From Tardiphaga sp. (GTDB taxonomy: Bacteria > Pseudomonadota > Alphaproteobacteria > Rhizobiales > Xanthobacteraceae): a stretch of DNA of 8,232 bases. The notes beneath the pieces are model-generated. The model had not been told where the DNA came from, made no database searches, and saw nothing but the letters and a program-made list of their open reading frames with translations. The stretch is from NCBI GenBank assembly GCA_028290765.1, contig JAQGJF010001043.1, positions 1 to 8,232 on the forward strand. Reading direction: 5' to 3'. Both the position numbers and the translations under genes were made by a program. Of the stretch, positions 6,623 through 8,232 are shown piece after piece. Position 1 is the stretch's first letter; each line of letters opens with the position of its first letter.

Positions 6623-6649
6623 GCATAGATAGTAACGTATGCGTTACTA
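6621..6649 (-). promoter_or_regulatory. Probable toxin-antitoxin operator and promoter
   Basis: Perfect 8-bp arms TAGTAACG (6630-6637) and CGTTACTA (6642-6649) flank a 4-bp centre, ending 7 bp before the toxin start codon. A second, interleaved inverted repeat pairs ACGCATA (6621-6627) with TATGCGT (6638-6644). On the minus strand TACTAT (6634-6629) fits a -10, with a weak TTGCTT 18 bp further upstream. Type II modules normally repress themselves through such palindromes, so this is the likely binding site of the antitoxin or the complex. Confidence 0.65.
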
Positions 6650-6665
6650 ATAAAGCAAGCGAAAA

Positions 6666-6746
6666 ATGGTCCAAATCATTTTAGGCATCGACCATGAAAA
6701 CGGTGCGGCACCGGAGAATGGCGGATTGTGGTGCGGGAATCCGCCA
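6666..6746. other. Cluster of three short inverted repeats in noncoding DNA
   Basis: Between the toxin-antitoxin promoter and the MarR remnant are three perfect inverted repeats. ATGGTC (6666-6671) pairs with GACCAT (6690-6695). CGGTGC (6701-6706) pairs with GCACCG (6708-6713) around one base. TGGCGGATT (6719-6727) pairs with AATCCGCCA (6738-6746) around a 10-nt loop. No gene is apparent here. The last hairpin could mark an insertion scar or a weak terminator; no function can be assigned. Confidence 0.4.
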
Positions 6747-6752
6747 CTACTG

Positions 6753-6800
6753 CTCGGGCTTTATGCGCAAGCCGCGCAGATTGCGATTACGCGGACTTGA
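6753..6800 (+). pseudogene. 3'-end remnant of a second MarR-type gene
   Basis: Bases 6756-6794 encode GLYAQAAQIAITR, identical to residues 181-193 of the intact MarR protein, and are followed after one codon by TGA (6798-6800). Over these 39 bp there are four differences from the MarR gene (5675-5713), all at synonymous third positions: CTC/CTT, CAG/CAA and ATC/ATT twice. Such a pattern shows the two copies diverged while both were under protein-level selection, so this is the tail of a once functional paralogue or xenologue, not a recent copy. Upstream in the same frame, little similarity remains (PPLLL against LDLIS). The rest of the gene is gone, or was replaced by the toxin-antitoxin segment. 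Confidence 0.7.
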
Positions 6801-6847
6801 ATGACGCGCCGAAATCCGCCGCAGCAAAGAACGACGAACGACGCGCG

Positions 6848-7138
6848 CTAGCAGCCGCGGCAGATGCCCGAAATCATCTTGTCGACCCTGGCGTCTTCCG
6901 GATCGGGCTTCAACAAAATGTCCGGCAGCGAGGCGACGCTGGACCGTGTCGGCTGTGGATGCGGCGGCAGCGGCGCGCTGCCGGTCAGGCGGGGATCCGG
7001 CGTGAGCGACGGGGGCACCGTCGGACTAGCCGGCGCCATCAGGGCGCCCATCCCGCCGCCGTGCATGCCGCCCCGGGCGTAACCGGCCGAGGTTCCGGCG
7101 AGGACGAGTAGCGCCGCGATCGTGATGCGTTTTTTCAT
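6848..7138 (-). CDS. Small exported proline-rich protein with C-terminal CRGC
   Basis: A 96-residue protein that I do not recognise by function. Residues 1-22 form a Sec-type signal peptide: MKKR, a hydrophobic core (ITIAALLVLAGTSAG), and a cleavage site probably after AGYA or YAR. Then come a Gly/Met/His segment RGGMHGGGMGALMAP (22-36), a Pro-rich low-complexity region (37-65, including TVPPSLTPDPR and PLPPHPQP), and an acidic/basic tail (LPDILLKPDPEDARVDKMIS). It ends in GICRGC, the only two cysteines. The ATG at 7138 is chosen because GGAG lies 6 nt upstream and it opens the signal peptide; an ATG four codons earlier is less likely. The cysteines might form a disulfide or bind metal, together with His/Met; this is speculative. 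It is flanked by large gaps and probably transcribed alone. Confidence 0.72.
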   Translation of the reverse strand: MKKRITIAALLVLAGTSAGYARGGMHGGGMGALMAPASPTVPPSLTPDPRLTGSAPLPPHPQPTRSSVASLPDILLKPDPEDARVDKMISGICRGC

Positions 7139-7172
7139 GTTGTTCTCCATGCAGGCTCGCCCTCGGGACAAC

Positions 7173-7197
7173 AACCGAACCGCGCAAGTTGCGTTCC
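7173..7197 (-). promoter_or_regulatory. Possible EcfG (general stress) type promoter
   Basis: On the minus strand GGAAC (7197-7193) is followed after 16 bp by GGTT (7176-7173). The alphaproteobacterial EcfG consensus is GGAAC, 16-17 bp, CGTT, so this is one base short. The position would give a leader of about 25-30 nt containing the GGAG ribosome binding site of the small exported protein. Confidence 0.3.
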
Positions 7198-7290
7198 ACC
7201 ATGGCGCGATCGGGTCAACCACATCGGCGTGAGCCGCGACCTCACGCCTCAGCGAGATGAGAGCGCGCGCTTGCGCTGCCGCGACGCGTC

Positions 7291-8061
7291 TCAATCATAC
7301 GCGTTGATCCCCTTCCGCAACCCCTCCCATTGCGCGGCGTCGTGGCCGCAGATGATCTTGGCGCCGGCGGCTTCGATGCGGCGGATTTCGGCAAAGGATT
7401 TGGCGCACAGCTCGGCGTTCCAGGTGTTGCCTGGGATGATGTCGCGATCGAGATTTTCGCGGATCGCCAGCGCGTCGGAGGCCAGGAGGTATTCGCCTGA
7501 GTTGTCGAGCCGGACCAGCGCGCCCATCATGCCCGGGGTATGCCCCGGCAGCGGCAGCAGCACGATGCGGCCGTCGCCCATCACGTCGGTCTGTTTGTGC
7601 ACGCGATCGATCGGCGGCACCGGATGATCCCAGTCCGCCCGCAAATATCCCGCCGCCACGGCCTTGTCCTCCGCCACGTCAGCCGCGGCGAGCTCGAGGG
7701 CGTGGACCATCAGCGTCGCCTTGCGGAAGAACGCGTTGCAGCCGCAATGATCGGTATGCAGATGCGAACAGATCACAACGTCGATGTCGTCCGGGTCGAG
7801 CCCGATGGCATTGAGCCCGGTGAGGACGTTATCGCCCGGCGGCATGATCGGGGTCATGAATTTCGACATGCCGCGCAGCCGCGGCTCGGGGCTTTCGGCA
7901 ATCGAAGGATGGCAGCCGGTATCGAACAGCACGTTGCCCTGTGCGTGCCGCATCAGGATGCACGCCACCGGGAGCTCGACCATCTCGCTGCGGTCGGTGC
8001 CCGGAAAATACGTCCTCTTGCGCATCTTCACCCGGCCGCCGGACAGCATATGCATCTTCAC
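7291..8061 (-). CDS. Metallo-beta-lactamase-fold hydrolase, N-acyl-homoserine-lactonase-like
   Basis: A 256-residue predicted cytoplasmic di-metal hydrolase without a signal peptide. The metal-binding set is complete: HLHTDH at 100-105 (His100, His102, Asp104, His105), His174 in LPGHTPG, Asp196 in LASDALA, and His240 in CGHD. The length and the opening (LFDTGCHPS at 45-53) resemble the AiiA/AttM lactonase group, which opens the lactone ring of quorum-sensing signals. The position matching AiiA Tyr194 (three after the bridging Asp) appears to be Ala199, so lactonase activity is uncertain; other ester or lactone substrates are possible. The GTG at 8061 is chosen because AAGGAG (8074-8069) lies 7 nt upstream; an ATG two codons later is the alternative. 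It lies 42 bp after a receiver-domain gene and could share its transcript. Confidence 0.88.
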   Translation of the reverse strand: MKMHMLSGGRVKMRKRTYFPGTDRSEMVELPVACILMRHAQGNVLFDTGCHPSIAESPEPRLRGMSKFMTPIMPPGDNVLTGLNAIGLDPDDIDVVICSHLHTDHCGCNAFFRKATLMVHALELAAADVAEDKAVAAGYLRADWDHPVPPIDRVHKQTDVMGDGRIVLLPLPGHTPGMMGALVRLDNSGEYLLASDALAIRENLDRDIIPGNTWNAELCAKSFAEIRRIEAAGAKIICGHDAAQWEGLRKGINAYD

Positions 8062-8068
8062 GGGCTTT

Positions 8069-8074
8069 CTCCTT
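8069..8074 (-). promoter_or_regulatory. Ribosome binding site deciding a GTG start
   Basis: AAGGAG on the minus strand, 7 nt before the GTG at 8061. It is too far (13 nt) from the next in-frame ATG at 8055, so it favours the GTG start of the metallo-hydrolase. Confidence 0.7.
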
Positions 8075-8080
8075 GAATGC

Positions 8081-8102
8081 GCCGGCCGCGCCCCAGGCCG
8101 GC
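8081..8102 (-). other. GC-rich stem-loop between two genes
   Basis: GCCGGCC (8081-8087) and GGCCGGC (8096-8102) form a perfect 7-bp stem with an 8-nt loop, just after the stop of the receiver-domain gene and before the ribosome binding site of the metallo-hydrolase. No T-run follows on the minus strand, so it is not a standard intrinsic terminator. It might weaken read-through between the two genes. Confidence 0.4.
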
Positions 8103-8103
8103 T

Positions 8104-8232
8104 TCAGCTGTCGAGCATCTTCCGCACCGCGGCGGCAAGCTGTTCGCTGGTCAAAGGCTTCTGGATCAGTTCGACCCCCGGATCGAGCCGGCCCTGATGG
8201 ACAATGGCGTTACGCGAATAGCCGGTCATGAA
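8104..8232 (-). CDS. Response regulator receiver domain, C-terminal fragment (cut by window edge)
   Basis: The last 42 codons of a gene entering from the right edge. The translation starts FMTGYSRNAIVHQGRLDP and continues GVELIQKPLTSEQLAAAVRKMLDS. This matches the end of a CheY-like receiver domain: the TGYS segment corresponds to the conserved Thr/Ser switch region, and IQKPLT carries the invariant Lys-Pro, followed by the final helix. Such sequence is common at the C-terminus of hybrid sensor histidine kinases in Bradyrhizobium, but a free-standing response regulator is equally possible because the phospho-acceptor Asp and any kinase domain lie outside the window. The stop at 8104-8106 is 42 bp upstream of the metallo-hydrolase start. 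Confidence 0.82.
   Translation of the reverse strand, partial: FMTGYSRNAIVHQGRLDPGVELIQKPLTSEQLAAAVRKMLDS

Noticed and set aside
5799..6800. Complete mobile element or genomic island
   Set aside because: No integrase, transposase, tRNA gene or target-site duplication was found; only the bracketing MarR ends hint at insertion.
6728..7111. Plus-strand open frame of 127 codons
   Set aside because: It crosses the MarR remnant in the wrong frame and lies antisense to the small exported protein, which has both a signal peptide and a ribosome binding site.
7139..7294. N-terminal extension of the small exported protein to 7294
   Set aside because: The extension would bury the signal peptide internally and has no ribosome binding site, while ATG 7138 has GGAG at good spacing.
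7540..8076. Plus-strand open frame of 178 codons
   Set aside because: It is antisense to the metallo-hydrolase, which carries the full metal-binding motif set.

Overview
The window is GC-rich and its coding regions favour G or C at third codon positions. The gene types and two intergenic palindromic repeat families point to an alphaproteobacterium of the Bradyrhizobium/Rhodopseudomonas group (Nitrobacteraceae). The organism is inferred from recognition, not from a search. No rRNA, tRNA, CRISPR array, transposase or integrase was seen.

Left part (1-4926, all minus strand). A probable operon reads right to left. It starts with a dienelactone-hydrolase/SnoaL-like fusion enzyme, followed by a Tat-exported family-5 solute-binding protein, a DppB-type permease, a DppC-type permease, and the first 26 codons of an ATPase cut by the window edge. 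The last three genes overlap by 8 and 4 bp. A pair of head-to-head REP-like palindromes (1996-2082) sits between the binding-protein gene and the permeases. The likely role is uptake of an oligopeptide-like or other small organic substrate linked to hydrolysis of a lactone or ester; the substrate cannot be read from sequence.

Middle (4927-5728). An AT-rich divergent intergenic region with an inverted repeat separates this operon from a plus-strand MarR-type winged-helix regulator. The regulator probably starts at a TTG behind a strong ribosome binding site and is the natural candidate to control the operon.

Right-middle (5729-6847). A two-part palindromic repeat element touches, and supplies the stop codon of, the antitoxin gene of a RelE/HigB-like toxin-antitoxin pair (HI1419/HI1420-like arrangement, toxin first). 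A strong palindrome lies just upstream of the toxin start. Beyond it is a 39-bp copy of the 3' end of the MarR gene, differing only at four synonymous third positions. It looks like the remnant of a second, diverged MarR gene, so the toxin-antitoxin segment is bracketed by two related MarR 3' ends.

Right end (6848-8232, all minus strand). This holds a small exported proline-rich protein ending in CRGC, a metallo-beta-lactamase-fold hydrolase resembling the N-acyl-homoserine lactonase group, and the C-terminal 42 residues of a response-regulator receiver domain cut by the window edge.
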